DNA from: Sphingobacterium paucimobilis HER1398
Lineage (GTDB): Bacteria; Bacteroidota; Bacteroidia; Sphingobacteriales; Sphingobacteriaceae
DNA: 64,000 nucleotides
NCBI RefSeq assembly: GCF_000416985.1
Contig: NZ_ATDL01000018.1
Span: 124,001 to 188,000, forward strand
Reading direction: 5' to 3'
A program made the translations under genes and the position numbers. Positions 51,663 through 61,700 of this stretch are shown piece after piece; the first letter of the stretch is position 1, and each line of letters starts with the position of its first letter. Under the pieces are notes generated by a model, which was not told the DNA's origin, ran no database searches, and saw only the letters and a program-made list of their open reading frames with translations.

Positions 51663-54600
51663 TTAAAAAGTTATATCTACCCCACCCGATATAATCCGTT
51701 GCAGCGGGTATTTCAATCCATTTTGAGAACCAATTTCCGGATCCCACATTTTGAAATAAGAAAAGGTCAACAAATTGCTTCCTCTTAAAAAGACACGTGC
51801 ATTATTCATCCACATCTTTTGTTGCGTTGATTTGGGAAGCGTATAGCCAACTTCCATATTTTTGAGTCGCAGGTAGGAAGCATCAACTAACCACCAGGTA
51901 GAATACATCATATTATTACTACTCTCTATGTTTGAAAGTCTAGGCCATATAACATTGCTAGAGGGATTTTCAGGAGTCCAACGATCATCCACATTAGCAT
52001 AGATATTCCCCGTACCACCACCGCCACTTCCTGGCACCAATGTAGATCCCTGCAACATATTACTAAAATTTGTTGCTCCCTGAAACAAGAACCCCATATC
52101 AAAGTTCTTGTATCGTGTGTTTAACCCAAATCCAACAATCGTCTGGGGCACATATGGCTTACCGATCGGGGCACGATCGTATGCATCTACCTTTCCATCT
52201 TTGTTGAGATCACGATATTTGATATCTCCTGCTCGCACTTTTCCAAACATTGGTTGAGCTATACCTTCCTTTAGTATTCCTTTCGATTCATCCTCAAAAT
52301 CTTTAAACTGGTACAGACCTTCGGCTATCAAACCGATATGCTGATTAAGCGACTGCCCGGTCTGAGCTCTCGTTGAATATTTCAGATTATCCGGTTCATC
52401 AAATTCCACCACCTTGTTTTTTGCATAAGTTACATTTCCGCGTGCCGATAAAAACCAATCCTTATTAATCTGATGATTGACTAAAAATTCGACTTCTACG
52501 CCTTGATTATCTACTTTTCCAAAATTGGCATAAGGCGTAAGGTTGAATCCGGCAGTTTCGGGAATAGTCTTACGCTTCATGAAAATATCTCGTCGTTTCT
52601 CCCTGAACCAGTCAGCTTGTATATGTACCGTATTATTCCACAGCCCCAGTTCCAGTCCAGCATTTAGCTTTTCAGCTGTTTCCCAGGTCATGTCTGCTAT
52701 TCCAAAATCTCCTTCTCGCCACGCTTTTGCATAGTTGAAGTTATTGGTATAGCCAAATGAATAGGCACTTACCTCATCGATTGTTGATATGTACGCAAAC
52801 CTTCTCGTATCTATCAGTTGATCGTTCCCTACCAATCCCCATGATCCGCGGAGTTTCAGCTTAGAAACAGTAGCTCTCCAAGGCTCGAAAAATGCTTCGT
52901 TAGAAGGCATCCATCCCATCGCAAATGAAGGGAAGAATCCGAAGCGTTTACCCACTCTAAAGTTTTCTGAACCATTATAACCGAAATTAAACTCTGCAAA
53001 ATATCGGTTGTCATACGCATAGGCGGAACGAGCTGCTATTCCGGTATTTCGAAAAGGCAGAGACAATATAGATGTTGAAGCACGCTGGTCGACAAAATCC
53101 CGCATATTGAAGAGCATCAATCCATCTACATTATGTTTTCCTCCGAAAGTCCGGTTATAATTCAAGCGACTTTCAAAATAGATAGTACGGTCGCCTCCTG
53201 AATCCCTGCTATAATTCAGGAACTCCTGTCCTTGGTCCACATCGGTTGTAATTAACTCACCTTCTTCATTCCGTCCCGTAGCAAAAAATGTACGCGGAGT
53301 CTTCGTCCTCTTCTGATTATGAATATTATAAGAATCAAATGAAGCCAACACGCTCCCTTTCAATCCCTCTAATACAGGGAACAGCATACCGATATCCTGA
53401 ACCACATTGACCGAGGTTTCCAGATTGCTTTCAAAACGTAGCTGATAGCCCGTCTGTGTTGCATCTGACCAGGGGTTGTACCGTGCTGCAATCTTAGCTA
53501 TTTGTCCATTCGAATACACAACAGGATGGCTATTGGGCGGTGTGTCCATCGCCCTGCTCAGAATCGAACTGATCCCAACCCCAGGCGCACGACGTTCATT
53601 TATAAATCCACCGATGCCTACGGCCACTTTTGTCGAACTGGTTAGATTTAGGTCAACATTTGATCGGAGATTATACTTTTTCATTCCCAATTGAGAATCA
53701 TAGTTTTGCCTATCATCTGTCACAATCATTCCTTTTTCTGTAAAATAGGCCATAATGAGACTATACTGCAATCTTTCCGATCCACCGTTGATATCGAAAC
53801 TAAGCCTGCCATTACTGCTATAAGGCTTAGTTACAGCATCCATCCAATTGACATTGGCATATAAGTCAGGATCATAGCCCATCTCCGTTCTCTTGATCCT
53901 ACTCTCCTCAAAGGATGGTGCCATCCCTGATAGAATATTCGCCGCATTGATTGTCTCCATGTATTTAACAGCACCTACAAACTGAGGCAGTTTTGTCGGC
54001 TCCGAGATTCCATAGTCAGTCTTAAACGTTAACTTCGGCTTACCTTGCTTTCCTCTTTTGGTTTGAATGAGGATTACACCATTAGCCCCCCTAACTCCGT
54101 AAACTGCTGTAGCTGTTGCATCTTTTAATATGGAAAAGGATGCAATCTCTTCTGGAGAGATATTGTTCAGGCTTCTTTCGATACCGTCTACTAGTACTAA
54201 AGGGGCCGCATTGGCACCAAATGTATTAATTCCACGTATCCAAAAATCCGAGTTATCATATCCGGGTTCACCACTGCGCTGTACCGCTATCACACCAGCG
54301 ACCTGACCTGCTAGGCTATTCGATATAGACCGGGTCTGGTTAGATTGCAATACTTCAGGTTTTATCGTCGTAATAGCACCAATAACACTTTCACGTCGCT
54401 GTGTACCGTAACCTACTACAACTACCTCATCGATATTACCTTGTTCCTGTACAAGCTTAATATTTAACTCAAGGGATTCCCCCACAACAACATCTTTAGG
54501 GACAAAACCAACCAACATCAATTGTAGGACATCTCCCTTTCCTGCCTCAATAATAAAATTACCGTACTCATCCGTTGACGTGGCTTTTGTGCTTCCCTTC

Positions 54601-54989
54601 ACCCTTATTGTCACCCCTCCCAACTTGACATTCTGCTCATCCCTCACCACACCATTAATTCTTCTTTGCTGCTTTCTTTTTTCATTGCCTGTTTTAGTGA
54701 CGACAATATTCCCAGTATGTTCGCTCACTTTGAATCCTTTTTCCTCCAACAATTTGGTAAGCAGGACATTATTATAGCTCGATTCGACCATAATCGGAGA
54801 TATGTCATCTAGGTTATACGCAAATCGAATCTTATACTTAGACTCCAATTTGCTAAGCACATTAACCAGCGGTTCCTTATTGTTCGTAACCGATGCCTTC
54901 AAGTCTTTAAGATCCTGACCAAAGACCGTCCAAGGTAACGAAAACAATAGTCCAAAGGCAGTCAGCCTTCTGAGTTGTCTTACATCCAT
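51663..54989 (-). CDS. SusC-type TonB-dependent transporter with STN domain (system B)
   Basis: 1108 residues: signal peptide to about 24 (WTVFGQ); STN domain at about 30-102 (VNVLSKLESKYKIRFAYNLDD, LLEEKGFKVSEHTGNIVVTK); carboxypeptidase-regulatory-like domain (INGVVRDEQNVKLGGVTI); IDEVVVVGYGTQRRESVIG; plug with FWIRGINTFGANAAPLVLVDG and ANGVILIQTKRG; beta-barrel to ISGGVDITF. It signals to the FecR encoded 47 bp upstream. The partner genes (large SusD, EEP lipoprotein, SusE/F-like, discoidin) suggest a phosphorylated or highly decorated glycan as cargo. Confidence 0.95.
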   Translation of the reverse strand: MDVRQLRRLTAFGLLFSLPWTVFGQDLKDLKASVTNNKEPLVNVLSKLESKYKIRFAYNLDDISPIMVESSYNNVLLTKLLEEKGFKVSEHTGNIVVTKTGNEKRKQQRRINGVVRDEQNVKLGGVTIRVKGSTKATSTDEYGNFIIEAGKGDVLQLMLVGFVPKDVVVGESLELNIKLVQEQGNIDEVVVVGYGTQRRESVIGAITTIKPEVLQSNQTRSISNSLAGQVAGVIAVQRSGEPGYDNSDFWIRGINTFGANAAPLVLVDGIERSLNNISPEEIASFSILKDATATAVYGVRGANGVILIQTKRGKQGKPKLTFKTDYGISEPTKLPQFVGAVKYMETINAANILSGMAPSFEESRIKRTEMGYDPDLYANVNWMDAVTKPYSSNGRLSFDINGGSERLQYSLIMAYFTEKGMIVTDDRQNYDSQLGMKKYNLRSNVDLNLTSSTKVAVGIGGFINERRAPGVGISSILSRAMDTPPNSHPVVYSNGQIAKIAARYNPWSDATQTGYQLRFESNLETSVNVVQDIGMLFPVLEGLKGSVLASFDSYNIHNQKRTKTPRTFFATGRNEEGELITTDVDQGQEFLNYSRDSGGDRTIYFESRLNYNRTFGGKHNVDGLMLFNMRDFVDQRASTSILSLPFRNTGIAARSAYAYDNRYFAEFNFGYNGSENFRVGKRFGFFPSFAMGWMPSNEAFFEPWRATVSKLKLRGSWGLVGNDQLIDTRRFAYISTIDEVSAYSFGYTNNFNYAKAWREGDFGIADMTWETAEKLNAGLELGLWNNTVHIQADWFREKRRDIFMKRKTIPETAGFNLTPYANFGKVDNQGVEVEFLVNHQINKDWFLSARGNVTYAKNKVVEFDEPDNLKYSTRAQTGQSLNQHIGLIAEGLYQFKDFEDESKGILKEGIAQPMFGKVRAGDIKYRDLNKDGKVDAYDRAPIGKPYVPQTIVGFGLNTRYKNFDMGFLFQGATNFSNMLQGSTLVPGSGGGGTGNIYANVDDRWTPENPSSNVIWPRLSNIESSNNMMYSTWWLVDASYLRLKNMEVGYTLPKSTQQKMWMNNARVFLRGSNLLTFSYFKMWDPEIGSQNGLKYPLQRIISGGVDITF

Positions 54990-55036
54990 TCAATAAAATA
55001 TTAAGGTTATTTTTTAGAGAGAAGGTATCAGTATAC

Positions 55037-55954
55037 CTATTTTTTTAATACGATTTGATCATGCTCAAAAGCAAAGTCCAGGTTATTAATTTCGCAAAGT
55101 AACTGTACTGCTTCCAGCACACTAAGTTTGCTATCAAAGGACACTTTCGATTTAATGTCCGTATTGACATTTGGCGCCAATACGATATGCGCATCATAAC
55201 TTTGATTCAATGATTCTACAATTTCACGAAGTGATTTATTTTCAAAGTTCAGACTTGGAGCCAATGTTGCATGCAGCTCTGTATTTCCGTCGGTAACTTT
55301 AACATAATCTCCCTTTTGCAGCACTGCAATTTCCTGGTGATCTTTAGAAACGAATACACGTCCTTTGTCAACAGCAACACTAAACATATTTTGCCCAGCA
55401 GAGACTTCAAACTCTGTCCCCAAGACTCGGGTTACGAACCCCTCTTCCGTTTTTACAAAGAAAGGTTTAGAATCGGATTTCACTTTAAAATAGCCGCTTC
55501 CAATCAATGTTACGCTACGTTCATCAGCGGTAAAACTCATTGCCGAAATTAATGCGTCATCTTTCAAAATGACTTCTGACCCATCCGCTAGAACAACAGT
55601 ACGTTCTACTTGAGAAGTTTTAGAAATGGTTGCCAACTCTGTCACATTCGTGAGATCTTGATTAAAAAACCAAAATGCGCCAATACAGAGCATTGCCGCC
55701 GCATAAGGAATCAACTTCTTCCATAAGGGACGTACCACCCCAAAGTCTTCTTGCTTCAATAAATACTGGAGCTGCAAAAGATCATCCTCAGAAAGCTGTT
55801 GTATTTGATCGAACAACGAGGAATGTATTTCAGAGAGCTTATCTCCGTCAGGATTCTCTTTAATAAATTGTAAGAATCGAGCTCTCTTCTTCGAGCTCAG
55901 TCGGCCGTCCAAAAAATCGCGGACCATCGTATCGAGGGATTCTATCTTCTTCAT
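55037..55954 (-). CDS. FecR-family anti-sigma factor (system B)
   Basis: 305 residues: cytoplasmic N-terminal helices (MVRDFLDGRLSSKKRARFLQF), one membrane helix at about 83-100 (YAAAMLCIGAFWFF), then the periplasmic FecR domain (SQVERTVVLADGSEVILKDDALI, LIGSGYFKVKS, VTRVLGTEFEVSAG) and the C-terminal DUF4974-type domain (LNFENKSLREIVESLNQSYDAHI). It couples the STN domain of the downstream SusC to the sigma factor 45 bp upstream. Confidence 0.92.
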   Translation of the reverse strand: MKKIESLDTMVRDFLDGRLSSKKRARFLQFIKENPDGDKLSEIHSSLFDQIQQLSEDDLLQLQYLLKQEDFGVVRPLWKKLIPYAAAMLCIGAFWFFNQDLTNVTELATISKTSQVERTVVLADGSEVILKDDALISAMSFTADERSVTLIGSGYFKVKSDSKPFFVKTEEGFVTRVLGTEFEVSAGQNMFSVAVDKGRVFVSKDHQEIAVLQKGDYVKVTDGNTELHATLAPSLNFENKSLREIVESLNQSYDAHIVLAPNVNTDIKSKVSFDSKLSVLEAVQLLCEINNLDFAFEHDQIVLKK

Positions 55955-55999
55955 ATCGTACTTCTAAACGTTTCAGTTTAAGATATCCCTCATTATTTT

Positions 56000-56575
56000 T
56001 TAAAAATTCAATAAAACTACCAGTAAAGATAGATGAGCATAGTATTTCTCAAGATACCCCCGTACCGTTTTAGACATCTTAGTCATATGCCTTTCCAACG
56101 TTTTGATATTGATCTGAAAGCGTTCAGAGACTTCTTTATAGCTACATCCATTCAGTTTAATCTCAAAATAAATCTTACGGTAGTCATCTTTAAATGGTTC
56201 AAGTGCCTTTTCTGTTGCCTCCAACAGTTCTTTATAATACAGCATATCAGACGAGAGACTGTTTGCGTACGCTGCTTCGCTAAGATACATGCCCTCATAC
56301 TTGGATTTACGGCACCGATCTATCCAAAGGTTTTTTGACACTACCTTCATAAATCCCATACGTGCTGCATCTGTTTCGAACTGAGTCCAAGCAGACCATA
56401 GTTTGGCAAAAGCCTCTTGGCTAATATCCTTAGCTGTTTCCTCATCGACCCCCATGAAAACTAATGTGAGCTTAACTTTCAAAAAGTTATCACGATAAAA
56501 ACCAGAGAACTGAGTTTGTAATTCCGTATCATCCAACTGTGTAATAACAAGCTTTTCCATATAAAATAAGTACAT
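56000..56575 (-). CDS. ECF sigma factor, FecI-like (system B)
   Basis: 191 residues (186 if the second Met at 56560 is used). Region 2: FYRDNFLKVKLTLVFMGVDEETAKDISQEAFAKLW. Region 4: YRKIYFEIKLNGCSYKEVSERFQINIKTLERHMTK. The region-2 core is more divergent than in system A. It also ends with a hydrophobic tail (YYAHLSLLVVLLNF). Expected to activate the downstream FecR-SusC-SusD-EEP operon. Confidence 0.88.
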   Translation of the reverse strand: MYLFYMEKLVITQLDDTELQTQFSGFYRDNFLKVKLTLVFMGVDEETAKDISQEAFAKLWSAWTQFETDAARMGFMKVVSKNLWIDRCRKSKYEGMYLSEAAYANSLSSDMLYYKELLEATEKALEPFKDDYRKIYFEIKLNGCSYKEVSERFQINIKTLERHMTKMSKTVRGYLEKYYAHLSLLVVLLNF

Positions 56576-56868
56576 GTTTGACGCTATACTTCACAGACGA
56601 TTCATCGAGTGAGTTAGATTATAGATGGTTAATTCTGATTACAAGTATAAGACTTTAGTTTCTAAAATCAAAAATACAACAATTCCAATATTCATAAATT
56701 TTCGTTGAATACGAGCTCGGAAGCCTCTATCACTCCTCATTACCCATAATTTAACACCAATTTAACGAACTATCATGCAGGTTATTAAAGTTTTAATCGT
56801 AAGTTTACATCGTCTAGTCAATTTAGTCTGGCGTTAAATAATCAACTTACTTCCCCACTATCATTTCA
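56576..56868. other. Divergent promoter region between sigma factor B and desaturase
   Basis: 293 bp with no gene. Minus strand contains TATTTTTG (TAnnTTTG match) within a T-rich stretch, a plausible promoter for the sigma/FecR operon. The plus strand has only a partial match (TAAGTTTA near 56798) before the desaturase. No repeats recognised. Confidence 0.35.
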
Positions 56869-57930
56869 ATGACCCCAACCATCAAGTTCAACAATGTGAA
56901 CGCGCTATTTTCGCGTGCTCTTAAAGAAAAAACCAATCAATATTTTAAAGAAACACTCCAAAAGAAAACGGGCAATCGTCGGATTTTTATCAAAGCGACC
57001 ATCTTACTACTGACATTTGTCGCTCTTTACAGTTTATTGGTATTTGTACAACCACACTGGGCTATATCTATAGTACTATGTATCTTATTTGGCATCAATC
57101 TGGCCGCCATCGGTTTTAATATCATGCACGATGCAGGGCACAACTCCTTTTCGGAAAGCAAGCGCCTCAATACATTTTTATCCTATTCGCTCAATCTATT
57201 GGGTGGTAATATCTATTTCTGGAAACTAAAACACAATATCGCGCACCATACCTACACCAATATCGATGGTGAAGATCATGATATCGAGGTGAAATTTATG
57301 CGCATACACCACGATCAAAAGCTACGGAAACACCACCGCTACCAACGTTTTTACTTTCCCTTGCTCTATGGTATTTCCTACTTAGCATGGATCTTTTATC
57401 AGGATTATGAAAAGTATTTCAGACAGCGCATGGGCAATAATCCCGAAAAGTTCCATTTTCCCCTACAAGAAAAACTGATCTTCTGGACCAGTAAAATCTT
57501 CCACTTCGGACTTTTTGTAGTCGTACCAGTTCTAACTGTTGGATGGTTATCGACACTGCTCGGCCTATTGATTGCAGGAGCGGTATGCGGCATGAGCCTA
57601 GCAACCGTATTCCAACTGGCTCACGTGGTCTCCGAGACCGAGTTCAAAACCATTGATGAGGCCAAGGTAAAAGAGGAATGGATGATCCATCAGATACAGT
57701 CCACAGCCAATTTTTCAACCAAAAGCAAAGTACTCACCTGGATACTTGGTGGACTCAACTATCAGGTAGAACACCATCTGTTTCCCAAGATCAGTCACGT
57801 GCACTATCCTGCGCTCAACCGTATCGTAAGGCAGACCTGTCAAGAATATAATATTAAATATAATGAGTTCAAGTCGTTTTGGGCTGCTTTTCGCTCCCAC
57901 GTGGAAGTGATCCACGCCATGTCCAGATAA
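56869..57930 (+). CDS. Membrane fatty acid (acyl-CoA/lipid) desaturase
   Basis: 353 residues of the membrane-bound di-iron desaturase family. The three histidine boxes are complete: HDAGH (87-91), HNIAHH (122-127, written K-H-N-I-A-H-H) and QVEHH (299-303). Four or more membrane helices are predicted (about 43-60, 68-84, 165-178, 210-245). The Gln in the third box (QxxHH) is the front-end/linoleoyl-type pattern, so it may introduce double bonds close to the carboxyl end or at delta-6. The electron donor is not fused (no cytochrome b5 domain) and is not encoded nearby. Monocistronic, followed by a strong terminator. Confidence 0.92.
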   Translation: MTPTIKFNNVNALFSRALKEKTNQYFKETLQKKTGNRRIFIKATILLLTFVALYSLLVFVQPHWAISIVLCILFGINLAAIGFNIMHDAGHNSFSESKRLNTFLSYSLNLLGGNIYFWKLKHNIAHHTYTNIDGEDHDIEVKFMRIHHDQKLRKHHRYQRFYFPLLYGISYLAWIFYQDYEKYFRQRMGNNPEKFHFPLQEKLIFWTSKIFHFGLFVVVPVLTVGWLSTLLGLLIAGAVCGMSLATVFQLAHVVSETEFKTIDEAKVKEEWMIHQIQSTANFSTKSKVLTWILGGLNYQVEHHLFPKISHVHYPALNRIVRQTCQEYNIKYNEFKSFWAAFRSHVEVIHAMSR

Positions 57931-57953
57931 AAGACTCATCTATTTACAAACAA

Positions 57954-57985
57954 AAGAGGCCCTGATTGAGTAATCAGGGCCTCTT
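57954..57985. terminator. Terminator after the desaturase gene
   Basis: AAGAGGCCCTGATT (57954-57967) pairs exactly with AATCAGGGCCTCTT (57972-57985) across a 4-nt loop, 24 bp after the stop codon. Confidence 0.85.
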
Positions 57986-58099
57986 GCATGGATTGCTTTC
58001 CTGAAATAAACTAAGGATAAGTAACCGAGAGTCTTCTCCGAATATCGGAGTATCTAGAAACCTAAGCTGGACTATTATTACATTGCTTATCAATAATGC

Positions 58100-58230
58100 T
58101 TTATTGTTTATCCTCAAGCCGGACGGGCTCATACTTTTTTTCCGCAAAAAAGTACGCAAAAAACTCGTCGCTGTACCGTATTGGCAAAACGGAAGTACAT
58201 CCTAGTGCTATTGCCAATCCGCTAAGGCGA
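58100..58230. repeat. Probable dispersed intergenic repeat
   Basis: A non-coding stretch with GCCGGACGGGCTCATACTTT, AAAAAAGTACGCAAAAAACT and an ATTGGCAA...TTGCCAAT inverted pair (58180-58187 and 58211-58218). It resembles a class of dispersed Bacteroidota intergenic sequences I recall. With one copy in the window this cannot be confirmed. The rest of the 413-bp gap between desaturase and the next gene holds nothing recognisable. Confidence 0.35.
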
Positions 58231-58343
58231 CTTTTGTATAAGATGTACAGCTTCTACATCAATCGAACTCAGGTTAATACCCCTATACAGTTTGTAGACC
58301 TTCCGCTTTTGCACAATAACGTAGAAACAATACACTTGTTAAC

Positions 58344-58757
58344 TCAATACCTCATCCCCACCAGAAAGGTCAATCGTATAAAAGCCACCTCGCTCTTATC
58401 CTGAAGCTGTATTGGGGCATCCAGCGATTTAAGCTCCATACCATCCACAAACACCACATACAGGCCATCTTCAAAAGCCTGCATCGCCGTATCTAGCGCC
58501 TTCTCTATAGCCACCTCTTCCAGGTTATCGATATCACCAAATGCAATCTTTCCGCCTTCCGCCTGTTCACCTATCTGTTGCGGATTCAGGAAGGATACCA
58601 AAGGTATCTCTTCCCTGTTCCGATTATATCGCTGTACTTCATTCTTTACACATGCCGTTATCAGTTCTTTCAAGGTAGTGGGCACCACCTCCAGCTGATA
58701 AGGGACGTTGATCACCCTCTTCTTGCCCAGTCGCTTTAACTGTAAGGTCAGCTCCAT
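58344..58757 (-). CDS. Unrecognised 137-residue partner of the DUF4132-type protein
   Basis: A small soluble protein, no signal peptide or membrane helix. It starts with a beta-hairpin-like MELTLQLKRLGKKRVINVPY, has a helix LKELITACVKNEVQRYN, a segment FGDIDNLEEVAIEKALDTAMQAFEDGLYVVFVDG and ends in strands SEVAFIRLTFLVG. The alternating strand pattern could be a ubiquitin-like or beta-grasp-type fold, but this is a guess. It begins 3 bp after the stop of the 1668-residue gene, so the two are almost certainly translated together and may form a complex. Confidence 0.7.
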   Translation of the reverse strand: MELTLQLKRLGKKRVINVPYQLEVVPTTLKELITACVKNEVQRYNRNREEIPLVSFLNPQQIGEQAEGGKIAFGDIDNLEEVAIEKALDTAMQAFEDGLYVVFVDGMELKSLDAPIQLQDKSEVAFIRLTFLVGMRY

Positions 58758-58760
58758 CGT

Positions 58761-61700
58761 TTAAGCATTAATCTGTTCCAGAATAGTCGGATCTTTGATC
58801 TTGTCGTCCTGCGCCAGGTAGCGCATTTTACTGATTATCTCAGCAGATTTTGGATCATCATCGACAAACGGTAAGAACACCCTTCCCCTATGCTGACTGT
58901 GCACCGGTATGATCGACAGCTGCCTTCCACCTTTACTCACCATACCACTGCCCAAGTGTATGCTGTACTCCGCCAACTTACCACTCACCAGGATATGACG
59001 ATCTTTGACCACAATATTATCCAGGCCAAACAACTGCGCACTCTCCCTAGCTAGGGCAGCTCTCATCTCCATACTGCTATGGCTCGCTTCCGGATCCACT
59101 TCACCCACATGTGCTACAGACACCACCAGATCCATATCCCGCATTACTTCGGAAAAGATCACCGGATCAATAGCATCAAACGGCAATAAAGACCTGTCTT
59201 TTAGGGAATAGAAACAAATCAGTTCCAGTGTCGGTGCTTCCACATCCGATGGTGTAAACCAGTCTGCCATAGCAAACATCGTTACCAGATAGCCTTCTTT
59301 ATGAAACACCTTCTGCAATCCCTCTTCGTAGCTCACCGTCCACCCACGTCCGCGCAATAGCGCTACCGTCTTCTGTGGCTGTATCTGATGTCCCTGATAG
59401 CGGGTCGATCGTGTGCGTTGCTCCATTTCATCTGCCGTAGGTACATACAGCTCCCGGAAGACCTGTTTGAAAGGCTGCTTCATCTCATTAACAAAGAGAT
59501 AGCGCTGAAAAAGATCCCACTGTACCGAATGGAATAAATCATAAGGGTGCGCAATCACCAGTTCGTCCGTATCCGTCACCGCTATCGCCTTACCATCGGT
59601 ATCCATCAGACCCAACTCCGACCAGAAGCCTGCCTTTTGTGTCTTGGGCATATACAGCACCAACTTACTGAGCATCGCCCTCACGATCGGGTGTTCCATA
59701 ATCTGCCTCAATTCAGCCACCGAGTACCTGTCCCTTCGCAGCATCGAATTTTCCAACGCCAGCTTAGTTCTCGAAAACTGTTTCGTCAGATACGTTTTTC
59801 CATCTTTCAGTGCTTCAATAAGCTTGTTCTTCTTGTATTTATCCGGAACACTCTTCAGCGCTTTATCCTTTCTGCTCACCAGCAGATCCGCCTTACCTTC
59901 CTCATTAACGACCAATTCCACCCGCACATCGTCCACCTCGACCACCGACTCCTGCATGATCTGCTGCGTAGCCTTGCCTTCCATCGCCCATACAAAACGT
60001 ATGCTATCGTCAAATCCCGCATTCCGTGCTAGGTTATCCATTCCAATCTCTACCGCATTCTTTTCACTCTCCTGCCGTTGCGCGCCAAACTGCTTGCTTT
60101 CCTTGAGGAAAGTCTGCAATATATTATACCTTTTCAGCAGATCTGCCTCCGGGTTAGCTTTGGATATAGGAATCAGTCCCAATGCCATGACATAGTCCTT
60201 ATCACGCTTTTCATTGATCTTTTTCAAGGTCTCCGTAATCTTGGTTTCCCCCAATAGTACCGACGAATAGGTTTTCACCCGACGGTAGCCCATACCATCC
60301 GACAGGTACTTGGCCGATTCGTGCAGCAATTTCCAATTGGCCTTGCCCAGGTTAGCATACACCCGCTTGAACCAATCAATATCGATCGCTCCCTTTTGGA
60401 AGTCATTACGAGGCACGTTCGAATAGCGCGACAGAATAGTTTCCTTTTCGGCATCCATATAATCCGTCGTATGCGCCAGGAACCACCATACGGCCTCTTC
60501 CAGACTCGGGATCTGCATATAGTCCCCCAGCCAGTCCGCCCATTGCGTAGCGTAACAAGATACCTCCACCAGTCGTTTCTTCTCTAGTTTACTGGCTTTA
60601 AGCTGTTTCGCAAATTCTCCAAAAAGCTCCTCTTCCGCAGGGCGGCATTTTTTTAGGATATGGCTAAACGTATACTTCTTGTCCGTCCCCCCGCCGTAGC
60701 TGTACCCCCGATCAAAATTCTCCTTTCCCATACGCTGCAGTACCTCAAAGAAATAGCTGGTCCCTTCCACCTGCTGAATCTTAGCCATATAAGGCGAAGC
60801 TTCCGTCGGCATATCGCCTCGTTCCAGTTCGACCGTCAACATATTTTTCTTCAGCAGACCGTTGATTTCCGGCATGGTATAATGCTTAAGGCGTTGTGTA
60901 TGATAATTCTGCCCCCCATCCAACAGGAAAAACAAATCCTTATTCAAAAGGGATAGAAATAGCAGATCATCGTTATGGATCAACTGCAGGCTATACGCTT
61001 TGAACAGCAGTTCAAAACCGGGAATCTCCACTTTTATGCTATTAGAAGTGTCAAATACCTTATTTAAGAAAGGTACCACGTCCTGTATCTTTTCGATAGG
61101 TTGGCCTTGCGCCAACTGCTGAGCGGTGATATATAACCGCACTTGATACAGGCGCAACAATTGCTTTTCATCATAGTATGCGTAATCATCATCCATGATC
61201 GGATAGAACATCGCCCCTATCAGATCAGTCCACAGCAGCTGCTGGTTATAATAATACTCGACATTATTAAAGGTCATACCTTTCAGTTCCTCCGAAAAGC
61301 GAGCTATGCTATCCTCGAGGACATCCAACTTGTACGCTGTCCATGTCGGTTTATCTGCATACGCATCCAACAGATGCGTCAATATCGTTATTATCTTGTT
61401 CGAATCACTGTAATAGAAATAGTTGACCTTATCATAATTAAGACCTTCAAATTCAGGAATGTATTGCCGTTGAAATGCTTTTAGATCCGCTTGAGTCTCT
61501 TGCCTGTTGTATACACTTCTGATGTACCATATTACAGCATAAAGCTCAAAATCATTGAGTCCGGCTTCCTTATACCAAGACTTCCAAAGATCAGCCAAAG
61601 GCAGGTTATCCAGCCGCTGCATCGGGTCACTGCCCTCTTCCAACCGTTTTAGATGGGTTATCGAATTCATCAGCATTGTGGTTTCCTGAGATCCCTGATA

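Noticed and set aside
58096..58404. 102-codon plus-strand open frame
   Set aside because: It lies in a probable intergenic repeat and overlaps the 3' end of the 137-residue gene. The translation resembles common spurious products of that repeat.
59547..60195. Long plus-strand frames opposite the DUF4132-type gene (161 and 183 codons)
   Set aside because: They are antisense shadows of a coding region with well-supported homology and start without any promoter-like context.
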